64,000 bases of DNA. Origin: Siderastrea siderea. Taxonomy: Eukaryota > Cnidaria > Anthozoa > Scleractinia > Rhizangiidae. This document shows, piece by piece, positions 11,152-21,699 of this stretch. A model generated the notes under the pieces. The model saw only the letters and a list, made by a program, of their open reading frames with translations, searched no databases and was not told the DNA's origin. The position numbers were made by a program, and so were the translations under genes. Positions within the stretch are counted from its first letter, which is position 1. Each line of letters starts with the position of its first letter. The stretch covers positions 32,579,769 to 32,643,768 of the forward strand of contig OZ034975.1 in the NCBI GenBank assembly GCA_964030785.1, given 5' to 3'.

Positions 11152-11912
11152 CTCACATTTTGGACTTTCTTGCGACACAGTTTCATGAGGGCAAAGAGTA
11201 CAGAACTATAAATGTCTATCGTTCTGCCCTCTCCGCTGTTCTGCCATTGATTGATGGCCACAAAGCGGGTTCACACCCCTTAGTATGTCAGACGCTCAAG
11301 GGGGTGTATCAACTACGCCCACCACAACCTCGTTATGCGACAACCTGGCAGGTCTCGAAAGTAGTACAATTTATTTCATCTTTAGGTCCAAATACCCAAC
11401 TATCCACAAAGCTTTTGTCTTACAAGCTCGTTGGGTTACTTGCTCTTACCGCCGCAGACAGAGCTTCGGGTCTAGCAGCCCGTGACTTGCGCTTCAGATA
11501 CTTCCACCCCGAAGGAGTTCAATTTAAACTCCCAGAACTGACCAAAACTGCCAGACAAGGCCAGGAACCGAAATCTTGCTTTCACGCCAGCTTTCCTGAA
11601 AACGACGATTTGTGTGTATGTAAGTGCCTGCAAGAATATGAGGCTAGAACTCTGCAGTGGAGACCACAGGATTCCTCAAAACCTAACAAGCTTTTGCTAT
11701 CTCACATACGCCCTCACAAACCAGTTTCCCCTGCCACATTAGCCAGGTGGTTAAAAGAACTGATGCATCTAGCAGGCATTGACACTAGTGCTTTTAAGGG
11801 TCACTCTCTGCGTGGGGCCGTTGCTACTGAGGTGGCCAAACAGGGTTTTTCTATCCCCGAAATTTTACAGTTTGCTGACTGGTCTCAGGAGAGTACATTT
11901 ACTAAGTTCTAA
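11043..11912 (+). CDS. DIRS tyrosine recombinase (ORF3), truncated at the nucleophile
   Basis: Replaces an integrase in DIRS elements by recombining the circular DNA copy into the genome. The conserved region starts near the ATG at 11043 (MAAWRKNTTSAYSCAWSKW); the frame is open without stops from 8787. Catalytic Arg in TAADRASGLA (about residue 150) and H-x-x-R in GHSLRGAV (about 255). The frame ends ADWSQESTFTKF-TAA, where the family continues with FY, so the stop sits at or just before the nucleophilic tyrosine; a TAC codon follows the TAA and the same frame then runs 21 codons to 11976. The product should be catalytically dead unless the stop is bypassed. Confidence 0.8.
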   Translation: MAAWRKNTTSAYSCAWSKWCSWCSQRGNSNPLSPSLTHILDFLATQFHEGKEYRTINVYRSALSAVLPLIDGHKAGSHPLVCQTLKGVYQLRPPQPRYATTWQVSKVVQFISSLGPNTQLSTKLLSYKLVGLLALTAADRASGLAARDLRFRYFHPEGVQFKLPELTKTARQGQEPKSCFHASFPENDDLCVCKCLQEYEARTLQWRPQDSSKPNKLLLSHIRPHKPVSPATLARWLKELMHLAGIDTSAFKGHSLRGAVATEVAKQGFSIPEILQFADWSQESTFTKF

Positions 11913-11997
11913 TACAGGCCCCAGTTTGACCCCTCTGCAGGGAGGGCAGTCTTACAAAGTACCACACAGAATTAATACAATAACAGCTTTGAACTTT

Positions 11998-12112
11998 GCA
12001 TTGTTAAATTGAGACGAGTATTTTGAAGTATAATCGGGGATTATGCAAGGCTGTTTACAGCTGATGTGTAATCTAGATTATACGAGAAATAGGAGGCGAG
12101 ATTTAACAATGC
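11998..12112. repeat. DIRS internal complementary region
   Basis: Two abutting segments complementary to the element ends: 11998-12033 is the reverse complement of the left outer end, and about 12027-12112 is the reverse complement of the right outer end (12300-12394), apart from a small duplication on the right-end side (around 12340-12360). DIRS uses this region as template to complete its ends during circularisation. Confidence 0.85.
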
Positions 12113-12180
12113 AATCCCTCCCTAACCCCCCCTCATCTTTGTTACATTTTAATCTGCTTTCTTTCAGGTTAGTCTTCGTT

Positions 12181-12394
12181 CATGAAAAAGACGAGAGCCA
12201 GCGGCGGGTCAGCGGCTATATACGTTTCGTTTTTACCGTTGTGTAACGCATTCTTTAAAGTCACTGTAATTTCATAGTTTGAAAGAGTGAATAAAGAGAC
12301 ATTGCATTGTTAAATCTCGCCTCCTATTTCTCGTATAAACTAGATTACACTAGATTACACATCAGCTGTAAACAGCCTTGCATAATCCCCGATT
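12181..12394. repeat. DIRS right inverted terminal repeat
   Basis: Positions 12181-12314 are the inverse of 7731-7864. The outer part, 12315-12394, is complementary to the internal complementary region and ends in ATT at 12392-12394. Confidence 0.85.
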
Positions 12395-12780
12395 GTACTT
12401 CGTAGTGGCTCCCAGAAACCGAAATCTATAATAAGACGCTCCTTAAAATTGACTCTTTTTCTGAAAAAAAAGTGGTTTTTGACGACCACCGTCCACTCCA
12501 CCTCTTTCCCTCCCCTAATTCAATACTGAGATGTAAGAAGCATTCTGAATAAGGGCTCAATACTGTAAGTAGGAGGGTTAGGGGTGGCTTGGTTAATTTT
12601 ATAGGGTAGGTAGAGAGACCACGTGTTCTTAGACTACTCTCAGTATTCTGCATCAAATGCCACATCTTATCATTACTCGCAAAGCGTTAGCCATCACCTG
12701 TTTTTACATCTGAGTGAAAGCGACAACACAGGTACATCGGCACAGCTTGTCTTTAAAACTGTTGTATATGTTCATTCTAG
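12395..12780. other. Spacer between DIRS element and first kinase exon
   Basis: No gene supported. Probably intron sequence; a pyrimidine-rich tract and AG end at 12780, serving as the acceptor of the transmembrane exon. Confidence 0.5.
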
Positions 12781-15700
12781 GCCATTCGTGTGATGAGCAG
12801 AAGACAGTTCTTCATGCTGCCTACATCACTACCATCATTTTACTTGTGATAGTTAAGCTTATTCTACTTGTCATGCTTCGGAGAACGCGGAGGTGTCTTG
12901 GTAAGTGAGTCATGCTGATTTAAATCAACAATTCCTTGCAGAAAAGATGTATTTTAGATGGAATAATACTAGTTGCAAATTGCTCAGTTACTAACTCCAG
13001 TGTGTTCGTCTTTTTGCAGGGAACCCTAATGCAAACAAGTTAGTGTATTTCTTGTTAATTAATTAGTAAAGTAGGTCAAAACGGACATTCACACTAAAAA
13101 CAAAGAGCTTTTTAGACCACAATTAAGCATCATGCATTATGTTATAAAACGATTATTTGTTGTAAGGAGTTTGCAATTCGCTGCATACTCTTTAAAATAT
13201 TCTTTAAAAATAATTGAATGTATTAAAAGATATTACTTTTCTCTAGCAAAGTAATGTTACAAAACACTTTCTTTCAGCAACAGCTCGAGGTTTTGTTCCT
13301 AGAAACGCAGTTCGAAGATAAAAATACAAATCTCCAAAATTAAGTGAAATCTCAAGACCTGAAGTGTTTTATGTTTGTTTGTTGTTCTTCTGTCTTATAG
13401 CGATTTATCATAGGTAAGTCCTAAGGTTAAAAAGAAAACGATATGATTAAAAAACCGGACAACACAGACATTAAATTCTTCTTACGTTTTAGAAGAAACA
13501 AATGCCCAAGATGCGGGGATCTGGTGGCTATGGTAAGTGATTTTGTCATCTTCAGGATTTGTCCTAGAGGAGCAAAGTCTTTGGACTGAAATAAATCATG
13601 GACCCTTTAGCTTATACTCGTTCACTTAAGACCCACCTGCACTGAAAAGCACGTAGCTGTGACCATTTTATTACACCATCTTCTTATTGCATTGTATTTC
13701 ACCAGTTAATATTTTGCTTAGCATGTTTGGATTCGGGAAATTTTTACTTTGTGGCCACATGATCGTAAACTGTCTGCGAATAGTCATGGATTATCAAGTC
13801 ATTCAGATTGACGTACGTGTGATAAACATCAGGGAATGTCTACCGTAAACTGCCAAAGCTCCATTAAATGCAGTGTTTACCTACAAAAATAATTGAATCT
13901 CTGTGGTGCAACCCCTTTACCCTTGTTATCACCGTCACTTTATGATAGCCCAAGCAGAAGGTCGTGCATTATTTCTTATGTAAAAACCCCTTTCATTCGA
14001 ACACCACGTAAATACACCAAAGTTTCTCGTGGCCTGTTGGAGGTATATTTGTTTTTCAAATATCTTCATTTCTTTCTAGAATCCCATAGCTGTTCGTGTA
14101 GAGGACTCAACACAGCCCTCAAGAGTGGTACATTTGGATGACGATCCAGCCTATGCAACCCCAGTAGGGGGAGACTACATGCCACTTCATCCGTCAACTA
14201 GAAGCTGGGAAATCAGTCGGGAGCATGTCAACATTATCAAAGTCATCGGTAAAGGAGCTTTCTCTCAAGTTGCCCAGGCAACGGTGCGAAATTTGCGTCG
14301 TAGCAAGGAAGGAATCACAGTGGCAGTGAAGATGCTGAAAGGTAGGATTCTAATTTGTGCCCTTCTAGATTCTTTATATGCTCGCATAACGTGCTTTCAC
14401 GCTCAAACCGCTTAGATTGTTTACCATTGTTATCAATTCGGTGTAACATTTAGTAATTATGAACAAAAGAAAAGTCAGGTTAAGAAGAAAATAAATTATA
14501 AAATTTTTAAGTATTTCCTAACGGCGTATGGACTATCTTTTTTTATTGTCGCTTAAGTTCACTTTGGTTTTCAAAATTCAAATGTAACTCGCGTACTAAC
14601 CGAAAATCTCGCGCAAAAATTTGCTTACAAGGGAAAACAATATCGTTCATTAGACATGATCGCTCTACTAAATAAGGAAACAAATGAAAGTGTATTACAA
14701 GTATTACGTACTTCAGCTGTATACAGTGTAGATTAAAGAAGCATTAGCATCGTACTAGTGTGGAATTAAACTCCGTTAATCTCCGTTAAACTCCTTTAAT
14801 CTGTACAAGAGTACATTACTTACTTAAACGTATTATCTGCAGGGAACGCCCCGGCCTCGGATAGAAAGGACCTGCTGTCAGAACTTGAGTTGATGAAAAA
14901 ACTGAAACCACATCCTCACGTGATCAAGCTGATGGGATGCGTCACCGAGAGTGGTAATGCAAAATGTTTTTTTTTTAATATCTTCTACGATGCTTGTATG
15001 GACACGTGATGTAGCCATGTAAAGTTCGAAGTGTTCGAACGCGTTGTTGTAATAGACAATACGAGTCAGGGTCATAGGAGATCGACTTTAAACGTTTGGG
15101 TGTCTCACAATGAGTAAAGAGAATTGCATATTTTCACCGACCAATTGCGGCTTTTACTTTTGTTTTCCTAGCGCTCTAGCCCTGATCACTTTCGAAAGTT
15201 TGTTTGACGGCCATGTTAATATTTCCGATTGTGCACAATGCTGAAGAACATCAGATAATGTATGAACAGCGTAGGCCCGGGTCAAACGCCGTAGGTATCA
15301 TAACCCAAACTAAACCACAGCTTTGGACGAACCGCATTAATCAAATTCGTCTGTAGATTTAATTTGAACTGAATTCCGTCAACCTTAATTACAACGAAAT
15401 AAATAGCAAAGGCAATCGTGTTGGTCAAAAAGCATTGGATCGAGGCTAAGGAGTAGTCATTTTGAAAAGTACAATGTTTGACCTAGAGTGGAATTTCAAC
15501 CGTTATTAACCACTCTCCTAGTCGGGAAGAACGCACAAACCGATTCAAGTGTCCGACAAAGCTGAAAGAAAGGTCGAACCTTCGTGTGCTTCATTCGTTT
15601 GGCTCATGAAAAGAGCCATAACCTAAATAAGTCCTACTCCGTTGTAAGTTATACTCTCTTACTCATCGACCAATATCTTGTTTTATTGGCCATAGACCCT

Positions 15701-16256
15701 CTTTTGGTCCTTATTGAGTACGTACCATTTGGCGACCTGCTGGGCTACTTGAGGAAGAGTCGAGGCTTGCATGACACATACTATAAAGACCCGGATGTGA
15801 AGCCGCAGACCAATCTGACCGCAGAGCAGTTGATGAGGTTCGCTTGGCAGATTGCTGACGGCATGTGTTATTTGTCTTCAAAAAAGGTTAGCCCAACCAC
15901 TCCCCTACCGCCACCTCGCCACCCCCTGCGGCTCCAAAAAACATATCAAAAACGTCTTAAAAAATGAAACGTGAGATAATTTTTTTCTAGATTATACATC
16001 GTGGTTTGGCGGCAAGAAATGTTCTTGTTGGTGAAGGAGAGAAGTGTAAGGTGACAGATTTTGGGATGGCGAGGAATGTGCACCAGGATGAGATATACTC
16101 CAGAAAAAGTCGGGTGAGTGTTAAAAATGGCATTATATTGAAATTGTGGTAGAAGAAAAAATTCACTATACAGCGGTACATTCACCTTCAGGGTCTTTCG
16201 AGGTTTTGGCCAAAAGATAAATAAATAAATAAATAATGATAATGATAATGATAATG

Positions 16257-16292
<36 letters not shown>

Positions 16293-19200
16293 TTAATAAT
16301 AATAATAATAATAATAATAGTAATAATAATAGTAATAATAATAGTAATAATAATACGACCCTTCAATTACCATGGATGAAATCTTTTAAATTGTTTCTTG
16401 AATCCATAAAAAACTTATTAATTACCTAACAATTAATCAATAACTTACTTAATTAGTTAATATATCAAATAATATAAAACATCCGTATAAGAATGGAAAA
16501 GATCACGACAAAATGGATGTCTCGAATCGATTGTAATAAATTCAACTTGATTTCTAATACGTAAACTTGACAATACGATTTTCTCTGTGTGATCATTATG
16601 CTACTCCTAATTACTGTTTGTATTCAAAGGGTCGCCTGCCTGTTAAATGGACTGCTTATGAGGCTTTGATGTACGGAACATACACAACACAAAGTGACGT
16701 GTAAGTACCTTTTTTTGTGATCAAAGAAATATAATTACTCTCTGGGTACTACAGTTTATTATACTTTTACACCTTGAAAATATCGTCTACGTATAAGTTC
16801 TTGGAAAATTTTGAAACATTTTGATAACCTTCGTCCCTTTTGTCCCTTGAAACGAAGTAAACGAAGATTGTTCCTGGAACAAAAAATGTTTACTGAGGTC
16901 TCTGTGCCTTCCATAAAACACCTGCGTTACTTAACAGAAGGTTTTAATGAAACTGTCCCTGTATATCAGAGGATCTTTTTTTTCTCGTTGAGTGTCTGGA
17001 TAAAGAAAAAAATACGGGTTAAGAGACACTAAGCTACAGCTCTAGAAAATCGTTTAGCCATCCAAGACTGTTTGCATAGAGCTTTTACTTATGCTACGCG
17101 TGGTTTATACAATCGGACGCTCATAGTATTAAATCTTGTTAAAAACTGGATCAAAATTTGAGTTTGATGAGAGTCTAGAAAGGTTGACAATATTACTGCT
17201 TGTGAACTCGCGTTACATTGATCGTTCAAACAGGAGAAAACGTACGCAATTCTCTGGCAACGTGAGTTTAAAGTCACAAGCAGTAATATTGCCAACCTTT
17301 TTACTCTTTCTGGCGTTCTGGTATGGATTCGGACGGCAACGTCAGGCATGCTATAAGAACGAAAATGACGTTCTCGCAGATAAGCCCTACGTTACTTATT
17401 TACCAGTGCTATTTTCAAGTCCCTGCTGTTACGCTAGGGTATCTATATGTATTACGGTATTATTTGGTAACTAACGGGTAACTGAAAGAGAGATATAGAG
17501 AGCTACGTCCGCTTGTCTACTCTTATTAATTGGCCCAATCATACTACTTATCCCATTTGATTGTAGCTGGAGTTATGGCATCCTGCTATACGAGATTCTG
17601 ACTGTAGGTAAGTATCAACTTAGTTTTGTGTCTTTGATGTCTTACTTCCGAGTTGCTTTATAGTAAACGTAATTTATGTTGGAGTAACCTCACAGTGTTT
17701 GGACACTTGCTGGCACTAGCCGACACAAAACATAAATGTTATAAGAGAGATGGTGAGTTACGGTCAATCCAGTTTTACACACACTAAATTGTTTAATTAC
17801 GTGCACAATAAAAGCTGTACTTCATGTCGTCTAGGTGGATCTCCATATCCTGGTATTAATGCTCGACAAATCGCCGAGAAACTTCAACAGGGATATAGAA
17901 TGCCAAAGCCAAGACATGTTGATGAAAAGCTGTGAGTAACGTTGTGGTTATTTGTTCCTTTGTTTGTTTCCAATTAAAAGTACTATGTAGGCAAGACACT
18001 TAACACCAATTTTAAACGCTAACATTTGTCAGTGTCAGCTGGAGTGACAAATGAAAAATTGTTAATTCGGTTAAGAGCTCAAAATCCAAGTCCTTTTTCA
18101 TTCTGTGCAGTGTAAAAAGGCAAAAGAGTACTTTCAAAACTCAAATCTAAAAAACTGACGAGACTTGCATTTGATTGTAATGGAGCAGATCGCTAACGTG
18201 CGTTGGAGGTTTTGGATGGACTATCAACAAGAAAGAAAGTAAATATTTAGCTACCTCGGCTTTTAACTAGCCTTACTTCAAACAGTGGCATCATAATCGG
18301 ATATATTTGAGTTGATGCTAATGACAACGAATTCTCTTTTTTTCTTTTCTTTTTCTTTTACCTGGATTAGATATCAGATTATGATGAAATGTTGGGAAGA
18401 AAACCCAAATGATCGACCAACGTTTGACAAACTGAGGAAGATTATGAAAGACATGGAAAGGAACCACAAGGTAAGAGGGTCAAGTTGAAGGAAGATTATA
18501 CATTACCTTTATTCAGATTTGTTTCACTTAATTGGATCATACAACATGGTTTTCGGACGTTATAGTAAAAGGAAACCATGCATTCATTTTATTTACACCA
18601 TAATCGGCACAAATGCAAGATTCCGATATAAAAGGCCCCGAATGCAAGCAGACTTCATGCCAGCTTAGTCCCTTTGACCTTCGAACGTACAGGCAAAGTC
18701 ACATCACACCCCTACCATGGCAGAAGTGTGGGGGTGGGGGTACCACGGAACCACTTCCCTAAGTTTTTGCTGTGTTTCAATATTTCGGAAAAATTTGCCT
18801 TCGATGGGGGCCTGTTACTTCATCCAGTTTGGCCGCCATTTTGGACTTAATCCAAAATTAGAAGTTACCAAAAACGGCGGAATTTGACAATTTCTGATGC
18901 TAGACATGTCAACTATGACATTATATAACATTTGCCTCTTTTTGTGAGCAGTTGTGCTCTTTTCACCTTAAAAGGGTGAAAGAAACATTTTTACCCAAAA
19001 ATATCTTGACTACCTGCTACCTATGACGTTATATCTCGTAATCGTAGGGACCGCCTCACACCAAACTTATGTCAAAATGTGTCTCAGGGATGTGCTTACA
19101 ACTGCTCGAAACGGAATGTGCTGATGAAGAATCATCTTGAAAAATTCAAAAAAGTTCCTTGGGGGTGGGGTGGCATCCCCCCACCTTTGTACGTCCGAGG

Positions 19201-19352
19201 GTTAAGTCACTGAAACGTCTGCTATGGACACAGTATAAAATCTCGAAAAGTCCCAGCTAACGTACGGACCGGTTTTTTTACAGACATATGTCAACCTCAA
19301 CAAGTATGACAACAGCCTGTACGCCAACATCAACGATCTGGCAACAGAGTAG
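12781..19352 (+). CDS. Receptor tyrosine kinase, transmembrane-to-C-terminus exons (multi-exon host gene)
   Basis: Exons with GT/AG junctions and matching phases: 12781-12900 (TM helix from about AAYITTIILLVIV, then RRTRR), 13020-13038, 13493-13532, 14080-14341 (G-loop GKGAFSQV, Lys in VAVKMLK), 14843-14953 (alpha-C Glu in LLSELELMKKL), 15696-15886, 15991-16113 (catalytic loop and DFGMAR), 16630-16700 (PVKWTAYEAL), 17567-17607, 17835-17931, 18371-18470, and 19284-19352 with stop. The short tail has YVNL, YDNS and YANI, candidate SH2-docking tyrosines. The catalytic loop reads HRGLAARN: the aspartate codon of HRD is GGT at 16003-16005. One or two small juxtamembrane exons between 13039 and 13492 are unresolved. 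No extracellular domain is visible; it must lie further left, beyond the DIRS and polymerase insertions, or be lost. It resembles FGFR/Tie-type kinases but I do not assign an orthologue. Confidence 0.88.
16211..16356. repeat. Microsatellite (GATAAT/AATAAT)n in a kinase intron
   Basis: About 145 nt of AATA, GATAAT and AATAAT repeats between kinase exons. The open frames it creates encode only Ile-rich low complexity. Confidence 0.9.
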
Positions 19353-20930
19353 CATAATCATTTCCCCTCCTCGAGAAAGTTAACATTTCCTCGTCAAAAC
19401 TGTCCACAATGTTAGAAAATAGTGGCAATGCAGCATCCATTTCAGCTGGCTTCTTGTGCCATCAGTGTTTTTGATTTACCAATGAGATTGCAAGTTTGGA
19501 ACTGAAAACGAGGTTCCTTGCCTAGATGGAAAAAAGCCTTTCCATATGACAGGGAAAATGTCCGGAATTTCAAACCGGTAAATGGAAAGCACCCCGTCCA
19601 AACGAATTCAAATCCATTCAACAACCACTGTTTCGATTTAAAATGGTTAGCACTTCTAAATTCAGTCATAACGTGTTGATTGATTGTGCTATGTTATCGA
19701 TGCTGGATTAAATGTTTGACGGGAATTACCTTTCTCAACGCTGCTCGATATCATTGATACAAGAATCATTTAACAGGAAAGCCAAACGTCGTAACGACGA
19801 TAACATTAGGGACCTTTGGACCGGACAACGAGTACGAGATTGTGTTCGAATACTACTTGAATGTCAAACAAGCAGCGTTTCCAGAGACGTCACCTCTTCG
19901 TATTGTTCACCAGTAAAGAAGGAAGCTTCTGGAATGAGATTGGGATGCAACGTGATAATGCAAGGCCTGCAAACTGGAATTGAAAACTTGTACTCGTAGC
20001 CAACCTCGTACTCGTACTCAAGTCTTAAGTTCCCGGTCGTACAAAAGTGTATTGAATGTTGTTGAATCGAAATATTAATGCCGTTTGGCCAGGCCTTTTC
20101 CTTACTTTTTAAAATTTTACTGAAAACGAACAACTTTGAAGAAATGATATTTTCCATAACTAAACTTCGTACAATCCCACTTAATTATCTTATGGACAAT
20201 CTAACCTAGAACAAATATTTGTTTTCGGTTTTATCTTTAGAGGAACCTTATACATCAGTGCTCTTTATTATTTAAACATAGTGACTGTACTGCCGTAGTT
20301 ATACCACTACGCAGCCACTTATATAATCTTGTTAAGATTTTAGTTTATTTGACAAGCTTTAATATTGTCGGAGTTAAGAAGGAGGAGGGGGGGATGAGTG
20401 GAATCCTTTCGGTTCACAATTTTCTATGACCATTTTTATTTCAGTGCTCGTGTGCATGAGAAAGATTGTTCGAATTATATGTGACAACTACACGTTCTGA
20501 AAAACTGGCTCGCCAGATTTTATGTGGCAAAGAAAGAATGTCATATGTGAAATTTTCTTGTGTAGATAGGTCGTCAAAGAAAATTTGTCAAAGATTGGTG
20601 GCAAATTAGTTCCCAGACCTTTCGTTACGTTCATGCGTTTTCTTTTTGGGAGCTTTTATGGCGCCCAGCTTTGTGATTTAGCCATTTCAAGCCTTCTTTT
20701 TTTCTGGTTTGAGAAGCATTTTCACTCTACGAACTCTACGAACTCTACGAACCTCCATTTTCCATGGCCACGAGAACCCAGTATCCGTTCATGCTCCACA
20801 TTTTCAGCTGCATGTCGCAATAAAGTTACTGCTGCCGAGTGTCACGGTATAACTAGACTTGCCTTTACTTGAAAACAAAAAGCAACTGAATCTCCTCACT
20901 TATCCTTGTGTAACTTTCCAGTTTTCCCCC
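19353..20930. other. Kinase 3' UTR and downstream DNA, no further gene
   Basis: AT-rich sequence after the kinase stop. Open frames are under 100 codons without recognisable domains. The start presumably holds the kinase 3' UTR; I did not find an unambiguous poly(A) signal. Confidence 0.4.
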
Positions 20931-20933
20931 TTT

Positions 20934-21238
20934 AGGGCCGATTTAGACGGTACGACTTTTGCTTACAACTGTTGTATGCGACTTGCTCACGTCATGTCTG
21001 CAACACGAATAGTGTCGTCTTAATCAGGCGAACAACATCGTCACGACAGTTGCGCAAAGCATAAAAAAATGTCGTAGGATTTTAAAACATGTTTTAAAAC
21101 CCAACGACAGTCGTAGCTACAATCAAAATGTTAGAATGACGAGTTGTTTGCGTTCTTTGCCTGACAAGAGTAGCGCGTGCTACAAAAGTCACATACGACA
21201 GTTGTGAGCAAAAATAGTACTGTCTAAATCGGCCGTTA
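20934..21238. repeat. Foldback MITE, about 305 bp
   Basis: The first about 50 nt (starting AGGGCCGATTTAGACGGTAC) are the imperfect inverse of the last about 50 (ending CTAAATCGGCCGTT). No coding capacity. Confidence 0.75.
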
Positions 21239-21477
21239 GGCCCTTGCTGCTCCACTTTCCAAAAGCCACTGCAGGCACATATTCAATGAGAAAATAGAAA
21301 ATTTGCTACCCGTATACACGGTCAAATCTTTTGTCAAAGAAAATTTGTCGTAGGAATTTTGGTCGTTAAAGGACCAGGCTTTAATGTACATGGCGTAAAA
21401 AAACGGTAGTTATAGGCAGATAACAGAATGTCTGGATATCGTTTTTCGTTGATATCTGGTCGCACAGTACCTAGTTT

Positions 21478-21658
21478 ACACCTTATTCCAAAATGGCGGA
21501 AAATACATTACTCTTTTGTCTCATTGTTAATTGGCCCTTGTTACCTAGATTCCATCTGCAGAATCGAAAAGAATATTTGGCTTGAAACGAGGCAACAAGG
21601 GCCAATTAACATGGAGCCAAAAGAATAATGCATTTTCCGCCATTTTTTAATAAGGTGT
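21478..21658. repeat. Foldback MITE with TA flanks, about 180 bp
   Basis: Arms of about 65 nt are inverted copies: ACACCTTATTCCAAAATGGC at the left and the inverse ending AATAAGGTGT at the right. A TA pair at each end suggests a Tc1/mariner-type target duplication. Confidence 0.75.
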
Positions 21659-21699
21659 ATTGTAATTTAGCTATTTTCTCTTTTGGTTTTTATTGACCA

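Larger units (their letters stand above)
7705..12394 (+). mobile_element. DIRS-type tyrosine-recombinase retrotransposon, about 4.7 kb
   Basis: It has the full DIRS layout: inverted terminal repeats at both ends, a gag-like ORF, an RT/RNase H ORF, a tyrosine recombinase ORF, then an internal complementary region made of copies of the two outer ends. The ends meet at ATT in both the left end (7705) and right end (12392-12394), as expected for a circular intermediate. All three ORFs are nearly open, so the insertion is fairly young, but the recombinase ends in a stop next to the expected nucleophile. It lies just upstream of the receptor kinase exons, in the same orientation. Confidence 0.88.

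Noticed and set aside
16166..16366. Isoleucine-rich ORF
   Set aside because: Translation of the AATAAT microsatellite.
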